Below are positions 1 to 10,800 of a stretch of 64,000 nt of DNA, one piece after another. The DNA comes from Alligator mississippiensis. Taxonomy: Eukaryota; Chordata; Crocodylia; Alligatoridae. Position 1 is the stretch's first letter. Each line of letters begins with the position of its first letter. The notes below the pieces were generated by a model, which worked only from the letters and a program-made list of their open reading frames with translations, searched no databases and was not told the DNA's origin. The stretch spans positions 147,775,433 to 147,839,432 of the forward strand of contig NC_081824.1 of assembly GCF_030867095.1 (NCBI RefSeq). The letters are read 5' to 3'. The position numbers were made by a program, and so were the translations under genes.

Positions 1-20
1 GGGCAGCTGGTTCCGGAACG
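1..20 (-). CDS. PDCD2: PDCD2 coding exon 2 (partial)
   Basis: A pyrimidine-rich acceptor ending CCCCGCAG abuts position 20. The 20 bases complete the split codon and read FRNQLP, the expected continuation. The exon runs off the window edge. Confidence 0.88.
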
Positions 21-393
21 CTGCGGGGAGGAGAGAACGCGGAGATGTCACCACAAGCGCGCGGGCAGGCCGGGGCCAGCCCGGGGGAGGGGCGGGGATC
101 TCACCGCGCAGCGGGCAGGTGCCGGGTGCGGGGCGGTGGCAGGTCGGGTGGCGGCAGCAGAAGAGCAGCAGTGTGCGGTGGAAGGCGTCGGGGCGGCCGG
201 CGAGCGGCGCGTACAGCTGCAGCAGGAAAGCGCAGGGCCGCCCGCAGCGGCCGCAGCTCAACGCCGCGGGGTCCGGAAGCCCAGCCTCACCCAGCCACGC
301 TGGCCACCCTCCCACCTTGCTGGGGAACTGCGCGCTGCCCAGGCGCCAGCCCAGCGCCGCCTCCACAAAGCCCAGTTCCACGCGCGAGCCCAT
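1..393 (-). CDS. PDCD2: PDCD2, programmed cell death 2 (5' part only)
   Basis: The 5' end of PDCD2 is read on the minus strand from an ATG at 393-391. Exon 1 (393-105) encodes 96 codons plus one base, exon 2 starts at 20 and runs off the left edge. Visible family hallmarks are the N-terminal VELGF, the block FPSKVGG-PAWLG, a CxxC zinc-ligand pair in SCGRCGRP, the block [12 protein letters not shown], and a following FCC. After splicing, exon 2 continues with AFRNQLP, which matches the family (human VFRNQLP). The MYND zinc finger and the PDCD2 C-terminal domain lie outside the window. From knowledge of the family, PDCD2 is a cytosolic/nuclear chaperone for ribosomal protein uS5 (RPS2) needed for 40S subunit production. 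The intron is only 84 bp. The gene lies in tandem just downstream of GNPAT on the same strand. I am sure of the family; PDCD2L is less likely because of the FPSKVGG-PAWLG context. Confidence 0.93.
   Translation of the reverse strand, partial: MGSRVELGFVEAALGWRLGSAQFPSKVGGWPAWLGEAGLPDPAALSCGRCGRPCAFLLQLYAPLAGRPDAFHRTLLLFCCRHPTCHRPAPGTCPLRGEIPAPPPGWPRPARALVVTSPRSLLPAAFRNQLP
105..393 (-). CDS. PDCD2: PDCD2 coding exon 1
   Basis: The start is the ATG at 393-391 and the exon ends at 105 before a GTGAGA donor (104-99), in phase 1. The frame is open throughout and carries the conserved FPSKVGG and GRPDAFHR blocks. Confidence 0.92.
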
Positions 394-700
394 TGCCACG
401 CGCTCTCTGCTTCCGGGCCGCGCCGGAAGTGCTGCGGCGCGGCGCCTATGCGTCATACAGTGCGCTCGGCCTTCCCTCAGGCCGGAGCTGCGCCCTTGCT
501 AAGTACATCCGGGTTCTCAGAGCGGAAGTGCACCCGACCCTCCGCCGCGAGGTCGCCGTGACCAAGCACCTGCGGCCTGGCTTCCCCCCACACCGGAAGT
601 GAAGTGGGAGGAAGCGCCTCCGGTGCTGGAGCCAGGTTCCGCGCGTGGAGCCGCCCCTGGCCCGGACTGCGCGTTCCGCCTCTCCTGCTGCACGTGACAC
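394..700 (-). promoter_or_regulatory. PDCD2 CpG-rich promoter with ETS-type sites
   Basis: This GC- and CpG-rich stretch lies directly upstream of the PDCD2 start codon. It contains ETS/GABPA-type cores: CCGGAAGC (minus strand, 409-416), CCGGAAGT (423-430), GCGGAAGTG (522-530) and ACCGGAAGT (592-600). It also has a CACGTGAC E-box at 691-698. No TATA box is evident, as expected for a housekeeping promoter. The transcription start site is not determined. I found no convincing divergent gene on the plus strand here. Confidence 0.7.
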
Positions 701-1543
701 GTACCGTGTACTAAATGCATACCGGCCACTTGTGCCAAGTGATTCGCACACTCAGTCGGACTCCAGCTGCACCGTGTTTGTACTTGGCAATGTTTAAAGC
801 CTGGAGCTGCTTTGTATCCAAATTTAATTTGAATGTGTAGCAGGGCACCCGGCCGCCCACACTGGGGCACAGGAACAGAGCACATGACCCCTGGCAGCCA
901 GTCACCTTGCCCGTTGCTTCCAGCCCGGAAAACAAGAGAAAGAGCAAAAACTAGAGCATTTGATCTCATTTTAAAAACCTGCCTGGACACAAGGATGGGA
1001 CCAAAAAAAAGACCACGTCCCAGACACCTGGTAGTCCTAACACACTCACCAGTTCAAGCAGCCTCACTGATGAAACATGCAGCTAAAGCCTCATTCAGCA
1101 ACAAAAGTGCAAATCACTTCACACTGCAAGGCCTGGCCAGACAGGTGCTGCTTGCATGTGAAGGACCCCCAGCATGGCTTTGCCTCCCTTGCCAATGCTG
1201 AGGCAGCTCTTGTGCAGCAAGCAGGGGTGACTGACATGCTGGGTTCCCTCTTGATGCCAACTAGCAAACAGAAATCAAGCAATAGGACAGATGCAGCCTC
1301 TTGCCAGGGGCGTGGGACACCTGTTGTGAAAGAGGAGCAGAACAACCATCTCAGACACGCAACAGCCTGCAACCTGCTTTTCTAAACTGTCCTTTTTAAT
1401 GTTAAATCTTTAGATCCCTGTTACAGTTACGTACTGACGAAATACTTTGAAACCAACCATGTCATTGTAAGCTTAGGTAAGTACTTAAGTAGATGTGACT
1501 ATTTTTTTCTTTAAATATATAATCCAAAATATGTAAGGTTTAA
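701..1543. other. PDCD2-GNPAT intergenic spacer, no gene seen
   Basis: This is the spacer between the PDCD2 promoter and the 3' end of GNPAT. The open frames here have no recognisable domain and overlap each other on both strands. A homopolymer T run (about 1550-1565) lies beside the GNPAT polyA signal. Confidence 0.6.
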
Positions 1544-1803
1544 TTTATTATTTTTTTTTTTTTTTAATAAAAAGGTACAAATGTCATTCTGAACATCAGT
1601 GCTGACAAAGTTCCTAACTGGTGATGAAAGTATTCCACCTGGAGAACATCCATTCCCTCCCCCTTTTGCATACTCAGAATTCCCAAAATGGAAAGGACCA
1701 GATGTGTGGCTCCTGTGGCATCCTACCCATTTTCCATTTCAGGACTGTTCAATGTTTTTTGCAGCTTATTCTGTCCACAGTCACCATGTAAAACCATTTA
1801 ATA
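1544..1803 (-). terminator. GNPAT 3' UTR and polyA signal
   Basis: The stretch after the stop codon ends at an AATAAA on the minus strand (1549-1544), the first canonical signal downstream of the stop. The exact cleavage site is unknown; the true 3' UTR extends slightly below 1544. Confidence 0.6.
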
Positions 1804-4800
1804 TTAAAGTCTTGCAGTCGCAGGTTTTATCACAGGTATCCTGGAATCTAGGGATGAAAAAAAAATAGTAGTAAACTGTATATATGGACAGCTAGAATAT
1901 TAAAAGCATCATTCCATAAAATTCCTTATTCTCCATAATGCTTTTTATTTAAAACTAGGTAACAGCAAAAAAAGGTTTAAAAAAAGACAAGATGTGGTCA
2001 TTTATGCAAGCAAAAACATGTAACTGGCTTACTTCCACTCAGAGCTCATGAACACTTTTATTGCATCTACCATAATGAATCACCAGAAGTGACATGTGAT
2101 TTTTCTTAGGAGTTAACTATGATTTTCTCTCCCAAGTACCCTATTTACCCACATTCAAGATAACTTTGAATTTAAGATGACCCCCCAATAATTAGATTCT
2201 ATACACAGAAAATTTATAAGTGTGGTATAATTCTCTCTCAAATTTGCCATACATTTTTCCCCAGAAAGCAGCAGTGGGGGTGAAAGGGACAAGACCCAAG
2301 AGGCAGGGGACTTGCCCCTTTCCTGACCCTCTCACGCCTTGCCTCTCCCCCAGTACCTGTGTCTGCCAAGTGCCTGCCCCCCACCACCATCTCCCGGTTA
2401 AATTCTTCTGTTGCAAAGAACCCAGAAGGACCCAGCGGGGTCAGAATGTGTTTGACCCTGTGGATTCCTCATTGAAATCTCTGTGTTTATCTGCAAGTTG
2501 TAAAGCATGTATAAGTGCTTGTACGATGTAGCACCCTGACTGAGAATCACTATGTTAGTCTTATAGCAGTAAAAGACCATGCTTACCTAACATGTCAGCT
2601 GTTTTATTGAGGGCATCTTTCTTTACAGCGTATGTCACACCATTGGTCCTAGATCAGAAAAAAAACAAAACAAAAACAGCAAGACTGTTACTCTTTTGGA
2701 ATTGAATCATTAATAATTGTCATTATTCATATTATCTATAAAATCAAATTTTAACTCCTTTTTCCCTTAATTGCATCAATATTATCTATGTCCTGAGCTC
2801 CAGAAGGCCTACTGATGATGCGCCATGGATATTTTAAACAAATACTACTGAAGGATAGTTTAAATTGTAGAACATTTCCCCCCTTCTTGTGTGTGTCTCC
2901 TACCAATGCTTACTAGCAAGGCAGACTACTAAAAAAATTAACTGAAACAGTTCCTTGGCAAATGTAACTCACTACAAGCTCTAATAAGTTGCAAGAATTT
3001 ACACCAGGGATGTCCAACTCACCCCAGGCACTGGGCTGGATCTATGGGGCTACATTCAGGCAGCATGGAGCCAGGGGTCTTGATCAGTGAAGAGCCAGGG
3101 CTGTGAGGAAGCACAGGGCTGAGGCGGGGCAGTGGGATGGAGGTGTAGGCATGCTGCTCCATGGAACTATGTTCAGGAAGCAGCACAGAGCTGGACCCAG
3201 GTGCGTGCAGCAGCATGAACAAGGAAAGGACTATGGATGGCAGCCCCCTGGCTCCATGCCACTGTCCAGCCATAGCTCCATGCTGACACGTCTCCAGATC
3301 CATAATGCCTGAACACAGCCCCATGCAGTCACGTGCCCTGTGCCACTGCCTGGCGGTCCAGAACTCTGACTGGTCAGCAGTGCCATGGCAGGCAGCAGTG
3401 TGAAGGCAGGCACATGGCAGGCAGCAGTGTGAAGCCAGGCACATGCACTTCCACTATCCCACCAGACTGCAGGTGGGCCAGATGCAACAGTTCCTCAGAC
3501 TGGATGTTTGACACCCCTGGTTTAAACTAATTTGTTTCAGTTGATGATCTCATAAGCATTTTTTGGTGTCGTCACAACTAGATGTTATGAAAAGAACAAG
3601 ATCAGAACAGTACCTACTACATATACTTTCCGAGTGGTCTACATATCGAAACTAACGCATTCTCACCACATCCCTGACCAGTAGGGAAGTTCCAGGTTTT
3701 ACAACTTTTACACAAGTGTTCTGACTACAAGCAGGTTGTTGGCTATCTTGAAATCTGAGGGTTTGGGATGAAAAGTCACCCAATCAGACAAAGTCACAAA
3801 ACAGAGACTGCCTGCTCCCAGTGTGCTGGGTAACTTAATGGTTTATAATGTACAATTTGAAAAATGTCTGTTAGCAGATTCTTCATAAATGAAGGGCTAA
3901 ATATGCCTGGTGAAATACTGCACATTGTGGGAGTCCCTTTCTTCCCTCTCTGCTCCTGAATACGATAAGAATCTCATAATATGTGACCGTGTCTACGCAT
4001 TCAGTTAATGCAACTGAATATACTCCAGCTCCATTTAGACCAGAGTAAACCGGAGTAATCCTGATGTCACTATCTATACATCTGTTTACGCACAGTACTT
4101 TACTGAACTGCCAGATGCTACCTGTATCTGATGGGACTAACCAGCAGTGCATTAAATTAGCCTACTGCATCCTAACTGCTGCACACATTTAGACAGTGAG
4201 ACTTTACTCTGCAACAATTTAGTCTAATGCACAGTAACGTCTCATGTAGACACGCCCTATGTGTACATTTTGTACATTATACATTTTAGGTATCACACTC
4301 TTTTTGAATAACATTAACTGATTTCAAGTTTTACTAACTTGCCACTTTTTTCTGGTCAAAGTCAGATAATTTAAGTGTAACATCCATTTAACTTGATTTG
4401 TGATGTTAAAGCCAAAGTCAATACTCCAGTGAGATAAGGATGACCTGTTTATTATGCTGCCCATAAAATTTCTCTTAAAAAAGAGATAGATATTTGAGCA
4501 TATTACAAAATGCATGTGTACATTGAACACAATCCTGTTTATCTGAATGTCCTGCCAGGGACCTCCAAAACAGCCAGATAAGGGGTAAAATGAAGGAGGA
4601 ACCAGCTACTGGCATTGTAAATTCCCTATTTTGGGTTCCACAAGCCACATACAATGAAAAGATGACATCAAGCTTTTAAAAGCTGCAGATCTTATTTCAG
4701 GAAATTACTGTATTTACCCAAATCCAAGATGACTTCAAATTTAAGATGACCCTCCAATAATCAGATTCTAGAATATGGAAACTTCATGGGAAAATTCTAA

Positions 4801-7800
4801 ATGTGTTACCATTTTCCATGTCTAGAATCTAATTATTGGAGGGACATCTTAAAATTGCACACCCCCCCGCCCACCACAAAGCAGCAGCCAGGGGCAAGGG
4901 CCAGACCCCCCACTCCTTGCCCCCATGCCTGTGCCTGTTCCTTGCTTCCTGCCTCATTTGCCGCCTGATCTCCTGCTCCTTGGCCCCTTGTGCCTGCCCC
5001 CTGGTTCCCATCTACATCCCACACATCCCCCCTACACCCCCCAACTGCTTACCTTCTGGGAGCAGCTCTAGCTCCAGCACAGTCAGCAGTGGCCCCAACC
5101 CCAGCCCAACCAGGGGGGAAGCAGTGCTGGCAGCTCCAGGCCCAGCCAGATTAGGGCCAAAGGGATCAGAGCCAAAGGTCAGCAGCAGGGGAGTGGGGAG
5201 GGCAGGCAGCAGGGGAAGAAAGTAGGATGTGTGGTCTCCTCCATGCTTCCCCCCTCACCCCAAGCCACACACCTCTGGTTGTCCCCCTCCCCCATCGCAC
5301 AAGCCACCCCAACAGCTCAGCTCCAGCTTTGACCCCAGGCTGAAGCCAAAGGTGAACCACCACCAGCCTCAGGCAGCTACTCAAATCTAAGATACCTTCC
5401 CTTCCCACACCCCATGATTGAAGTAAAAATCTTGTTTTGGAGTCAAGTAAATCTGGTATGTTGGATGTCATCCTTGCATATTTGCAGGCCTATTACAGTA
5501 ATGCACTTACATAACCAACATTTGTGTCCACATACCCTAGCATCCCTCTGGAATTAATGCAGTTTTTACACATCCTAGATTCCTTGCAGTACTTACGTTT
5601 TCATTTTGTCCACGACATGTAGTCGCACAAATGCTGATAAGGCATTTTTCTGCACATCAGAAGACAACACCTCGTAACACTGAGAGCTTCCTAGAGAGAA
5701 AGCAAAAAGGCAATAAAAACTCTGCTCATTACCCATCTAGGAATTGTGCGTAAGGTGTCGCATCTCTACCACACGAGATACATACCTGTCTCGAGAAGCG
5801 GAAAAGCAAAGTTACGGATTCCAGATATCATCTGCTTCTCAGTGAAGGCCTCCTTTGCTTCTTTTGAGAGGTACCTGCAGATTATCTAAGAAACATTAAG
5901 CATATTCAGAAATCTCTTCCTTCAGTTTAATTTGTCTTTAATTAAATACATCTTTTAGAAATGGAAACATGGTATAATAAAGGAATAATATATCTTCGTA
6001 ATAATCAGAAAGGAAAGATTCATTTTTATTAGGCTTATATATACACACCATTATATGAAGCATTTTACATTTTTAATGCTGTTTATGATTAGCAGTTAAT
6101 AATAAGAACCCTAGTATTTACATCTAAAATTATTTAAGATCACATGGAATCATCATAGAAGCTGGTTTTTAGTCTCTGTGTTTAAGGAAATTGCGGAACC
6201 AGCAACAATGACCCCCATTTCAGCAGCACCTACTTTACGGATGGAAAAGGTAAGATACAAAAGTAGAGTCATTCAACTTAGTGGAAGAATCAGAAATAAA
6301 TCCCTGCCCCACCACATCCCAGGTCTGTGCTCAAATTCAGGGGCTGGCAACCTATGGCTCTATGGCTGGATCTGGCCTGCAACAGAGTCCCCTGCAGTTG
6401 GGGATTTGTGGACGTCACATTCCAGTAGCCCTAGTCCCCTTGTCAGCTTCACACTCCCTCCTCTTGTGGGCAACACCACTTCTGCAGTGAGGGGTGTTGG
6501 CATGGCCAACAGAACCCTCATGCTGCAACCACTGACTTTTTCACTGCCAAATTTACCTTTGCTGATTGTCATTCTCAGCAATAATCAGCAGCTCCAGGGT
6601 GGGGGCGGGATCAGAGGGTCCCTACACTTGGCAGCCATTGCATTAATCCCCAAGCTGCTGGCTGCACTGACACTTCGCCCCATAGCAGCAGCATCTCTCA
6701 TAGCAGAGGTGGGTAGGGAAAGGGGCATGAGGCTGGAGGACCTGGGTGCCTGGGATGTGACCCTCATGCTGCCTGTGGGCAGTGTACCGGGTGGGGGATA
6801 GAAGTGCCTGCATGCAGGCACAAATGACAGCCTGCCATTGTTAAAAGACTGCCACCCCCTGCTCTAATCAATAGGTTACATTGCCAGAGGTGGACACTGG
6901 ATCGAAATAAACAGAGCATGCAAGAAGAATAAAAGTGAAAGGGCTTAGTTTTTGTGGGCTTCAGGGAAAAAATAATTTCAATAGACACCAATGGGGTGAA
7001 GCATTCTGACACAGGCTTTGGCACGAATTAGATCCAAACTCTTCTCCAAACATGTAATTACCTCCTGTATTTTGCATGCTAGCGCACTAACGGATTCACC
7101 AGCTGCTCCTCCTAAGGAATAATAATTAATCTATTAGGAGAAGGTTCCACAAGGAGTAGGCTATGTACATCCAGAGCACAGGTACTGCTAGCCTTCTCTT
7201 CCTCTTTTGACTGAAGCAAGTATTAAACTTCCCTACTTGTTTTTGAGGCACCTAAAGGAGGCCCTTCTCTCTTTATGCTTGGATCTGAGTGCTTGTTCCT
7301 TTACATTTCTCCTTTTAAGTGAAACTGCACTTCACAGTGATATGCTTACCCACCCATGCAGAGACACTTAGATATGGCTTGTCTGTGAGGGAAAGCTATT
7401 GCAAAATAAGCTAGGGTAGAAAATTTAAAATACAGACATTGCGGAATGGAGCAGATCAGCTGTGCAACTGCGTGTTGTGAAACACATTTGATCACTGGGC
7501 TGTTCCTGGCATGCAGCTGAGTTTAGCTCTTTCCACAGCAGACTAAATTAAACCACACAAAGGCACGCTTAGTGCAGAATATGACGAGCATCCACATAGG
7601 CCGTTACTGTGGGCATATTTGTGCAGACAAGCTCTAATCTATATTTCCAAATGGCATATTGCAAGGACCTAACATGGATGAAGGGAAGTGCCCCATCATT
7701 TTTTAAAACATGTCAGGAGTGGGAATGAGCATGTCTATATATGTATGTGAATTTACTACTGCAGTGCCCTTTGCTGTACTAGTACCAATTGCTAAGATGA

Positions 7801-10800
7801 GTGTGTGTGAGGGGAGGGGGGGGGAGGAGGGGGACGGGTTGTATCACAGAAGAACCAGGACATTTGCCACTCTCTCACCAAAATATACAACCTGGGACAA
7901 GAGAGAAGTTTGTACAGAACTGCATACCTGGTAACTTTCCATAAAAGGCCTCAACATAGCTGATAGGAAAGATACTGCAGCACTTCCTTTCTCTGCAACT
8001 AAGATTTCCTGTGCAGTGACTTGAATTATATCACATTTTGTGAGCAGAAAACATCCTTCTTCAAAGTCCTGGGGAAAGAAATGGTGTTATTGATACTTCT
8101 GCAACTTGGACGAGTACAATTAACTCTACTCATGAAAATTAACCACTTACTTACCTGAATGGATTTTTCAAAGGACTGAGCTAACACTCCCACATAATTT
8201 AAACAGTGGCTACAGCACCCTTTGGAAGTGTGGAGGACACCCGAGTCCCAGTCCCCATGGTTATTTACATATTTTATCTAATGACTGTTTAGTGTAAATT
8301 GCATTGTAGTCCTGGCAGCAGGGATCATAACCTAGGTTTCCCTTTTCTCAGAGGAGTGCCCTCACCACTGCCATGCTCCCTTTCCTTGTTCTCCCTCTGG
8401 TCCCAGGAGCCTTGCATTTCTTTCCACACAGTGGTCTGGGTTCAGCAAAAAGGAGAAGACGAGTAAACCTCAATGTAACCCTCAGCTTGGGATCAGAGGA
8501 TTCTCCTGAGAGCTTGAAGACACAGATTTGACTCCCTTGAGGTGGTCCTAGAACTGCGGTCTCTTGACTTCTTCAGCAAGTGCCCTAGCCACTAGCTTGT
8601 CACACTAAACAGTAGCCATCCACAGTAGCTTTCTTTCCCCCTTCAACAGTACAGGCAACCCCCGCTTAACGTGGTTCCAGTTAGCACTACTTCGCTATAG
8701 CGCTCATTTAGAATTGATACCCGATTCTGCTGAGCGCTCAGCTAGTTTCGCTAGAGGGCTCAGTGGAATCGGAGTTTCGGCAGGCAGGGAGAAGCAGCGG
8801 CAGCAGCAGCAGTGAGTCGGAGGCGAGTGAGTGGGCAGGCATGAGAGCCCAGGGCAGGACGGCAGAAGCATGGGCCCAGGCAGATGCATGGTGCTGGAGT
8901 GGGCAGCAGGTAGAGACAAGTGGCTGTAAAAGAGGGGAGGAGCGCAGGACCCAAACCGGTGCCCGGGGCCTGCACCCAGGGTGGGAGGCAGGAGCATGGG
9001 GCCTGCGCTGGTGTGTGGGGCCCGTGTCAGGGCCAGTGGAAGCCCACACCCAGAGCAGGGTGGCAGGTGCACTGGTGCCCGGGCTGGAGCAGGCGGGGCG
9101 GGGGGAGAAGCGGCAGCAACAGAGGCAAGTAGCGCAAGCCCGTGCCAGTGCCTGGGCCGGCAGGGACCTGTGCCCAGAGTGGGGCAGCAGGAGCGCAAGG
9201 CCCGCGTCGGTGCCCAGCAGCAGGGGCCAGTGCCCAGAGTGGGGCCATAGTAGTGCCAGTGCTTGGGCTGGCAAGTGCGGCCGGAGAGGCCAGCAGACAG
9301 GCGAGGGGGTGGGGAGAGGCAGCAGCAGTGAGAAGCAGCGAGGAGGGTCTGGGCATGATCGTGGGACCCGTGCCTGCGCCCAGGGCCAGGACCGGCGGGG
9401 GCCCAGAGCAGGGCAGTGTCATGACCCAAAGGTCTGATTTTTTTGTGTGTGCTTCGGCACTCGAATTATCCCCGTGGGTTTACAACTTCGTTGCACGGAG
9501 GAGTTCTGCTGCGCAGAGAACCTGCGTGCAGGGGAGTGTTCCCGCCACTTTGCAGCAATCTTTGCAGGGTGCATTTCCTTTGCAACACAGAAATGCACAG
9601 TGCAAAGAGTTCCCGCTCGTCGTATGCAAATTCGTGCCCCGCAATTGGCTAGTTCTAAATTATTCACACATGGCAGCTAGCGATTGGCCTGCTAGCCGTA
9701 TAAGAGGCTTGAGCAGTTTCCGCCCAAGCCGAAGAGGACTCCACATCCATCTCGTGGGGACTCTGGGTGTGCGCGGCAGGGTAATAGAAACCCTGTGTGT
9801 CGTTCAGAGGTGTTTGGCGGCCTGATCCACCGCCCACCTCTTCCCATCTTCGAACGGAGCCTACTATAAGACGTAACGACGAGTTTTATGCGCGCTTGTC
9901 CTGGACATCCGGAGTTTGTCTGCATGGAGCCTAGCAAGCTCCACGTGATTGTTCGTGTTCTGTCTGCGTGGAGCCTTGCAACCTCCACGTGTGTTCATGT
10001 TTTCTGTTGTAACCGCAACTCAAGCAAGTTCTCAGCCTACACCACGACCATCTTGGTGTAAGTAAAATAATCTTAAAATCAATCGTTACGTGTCTGTGCC
10101 TAATTCTAGCTCGGCGCCCGCCCTCTCCAACCCGGCCTGCCCGGGCTGCTGGCCACAGCCCGCGTGCAGAGCGATGAAAGCGACCCGGGGTCAGACCCGG
10201 CGCGCACAGGCAGCAGGAGCACAGACCTGGGCTGGAGCACCGGCAGGTGGGCCAGGGAGTGAGGAGAGGCAGCGTCAGGGCAAGCAGTAACAAATTAATC
10301 TCTATTTACATTCATTTCTATGGGGAAATGGGTTTCACTTAGCATGGTTTCACTTAACGCGCTCGGTTTTTCTGGAGCCAATTAAGAGCGCTAAGCAGGG
10401 GTTGCCTGTATTTTTGAATGAAAGTGGCCATGGCTTCATCTTCCATGCAGAACTTAACACGATCAGTGCACACTATGTGCACTCAGAGAATACTTCCTTG
10501 ATTAGAGCCCTCAGGCAATTTTGGCATAAGGACACAGTTTGTAACTCCCAAACAGCCTTAAACATAAGCTAGGTACCAAGCTGGCCAGCACATCTAAGAT
10601 GGCAACAATTCTGAGTACATGCAGTGGCAGAATTCCACGCCCAAGGAAGTTTAATGGAAAAGCAAAGGATGGCATTCTATCCTTCTCTGGACAGCTGGAT
10701 TGAACATCTGGTTGTCTACATTATGGCTAGACAACCTTTTCTGGCTGCAGTTGAAATAGGTGGGCAGCAGGACCCAGCAACAGCTGAAGTCACCACTCCC

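Noticed and set aside
45..602. Plus-strand frames of 127-185 codons at the left edge
   Set aside because: They are antisense to PDCD2 exon 1 and its CpG promoter; the minus frame matches a known protein family and the plus frames match nothing.
7021..7120. Candidate GNPAT exon between exons 12 and 13 around 7021-7120
   Set aside because: No matching residues or splice sites; exons 12 and 13 join in phase to give the conserved ESYQ-IIC.
8704..9437. Long open frames on both strands (up to 241 codons)
   Set aside because: They overlap in several frames of a GC-rich, internally repetitive transposon interior, lack any domain and are composed of low-complexity A/P/G/R residues.
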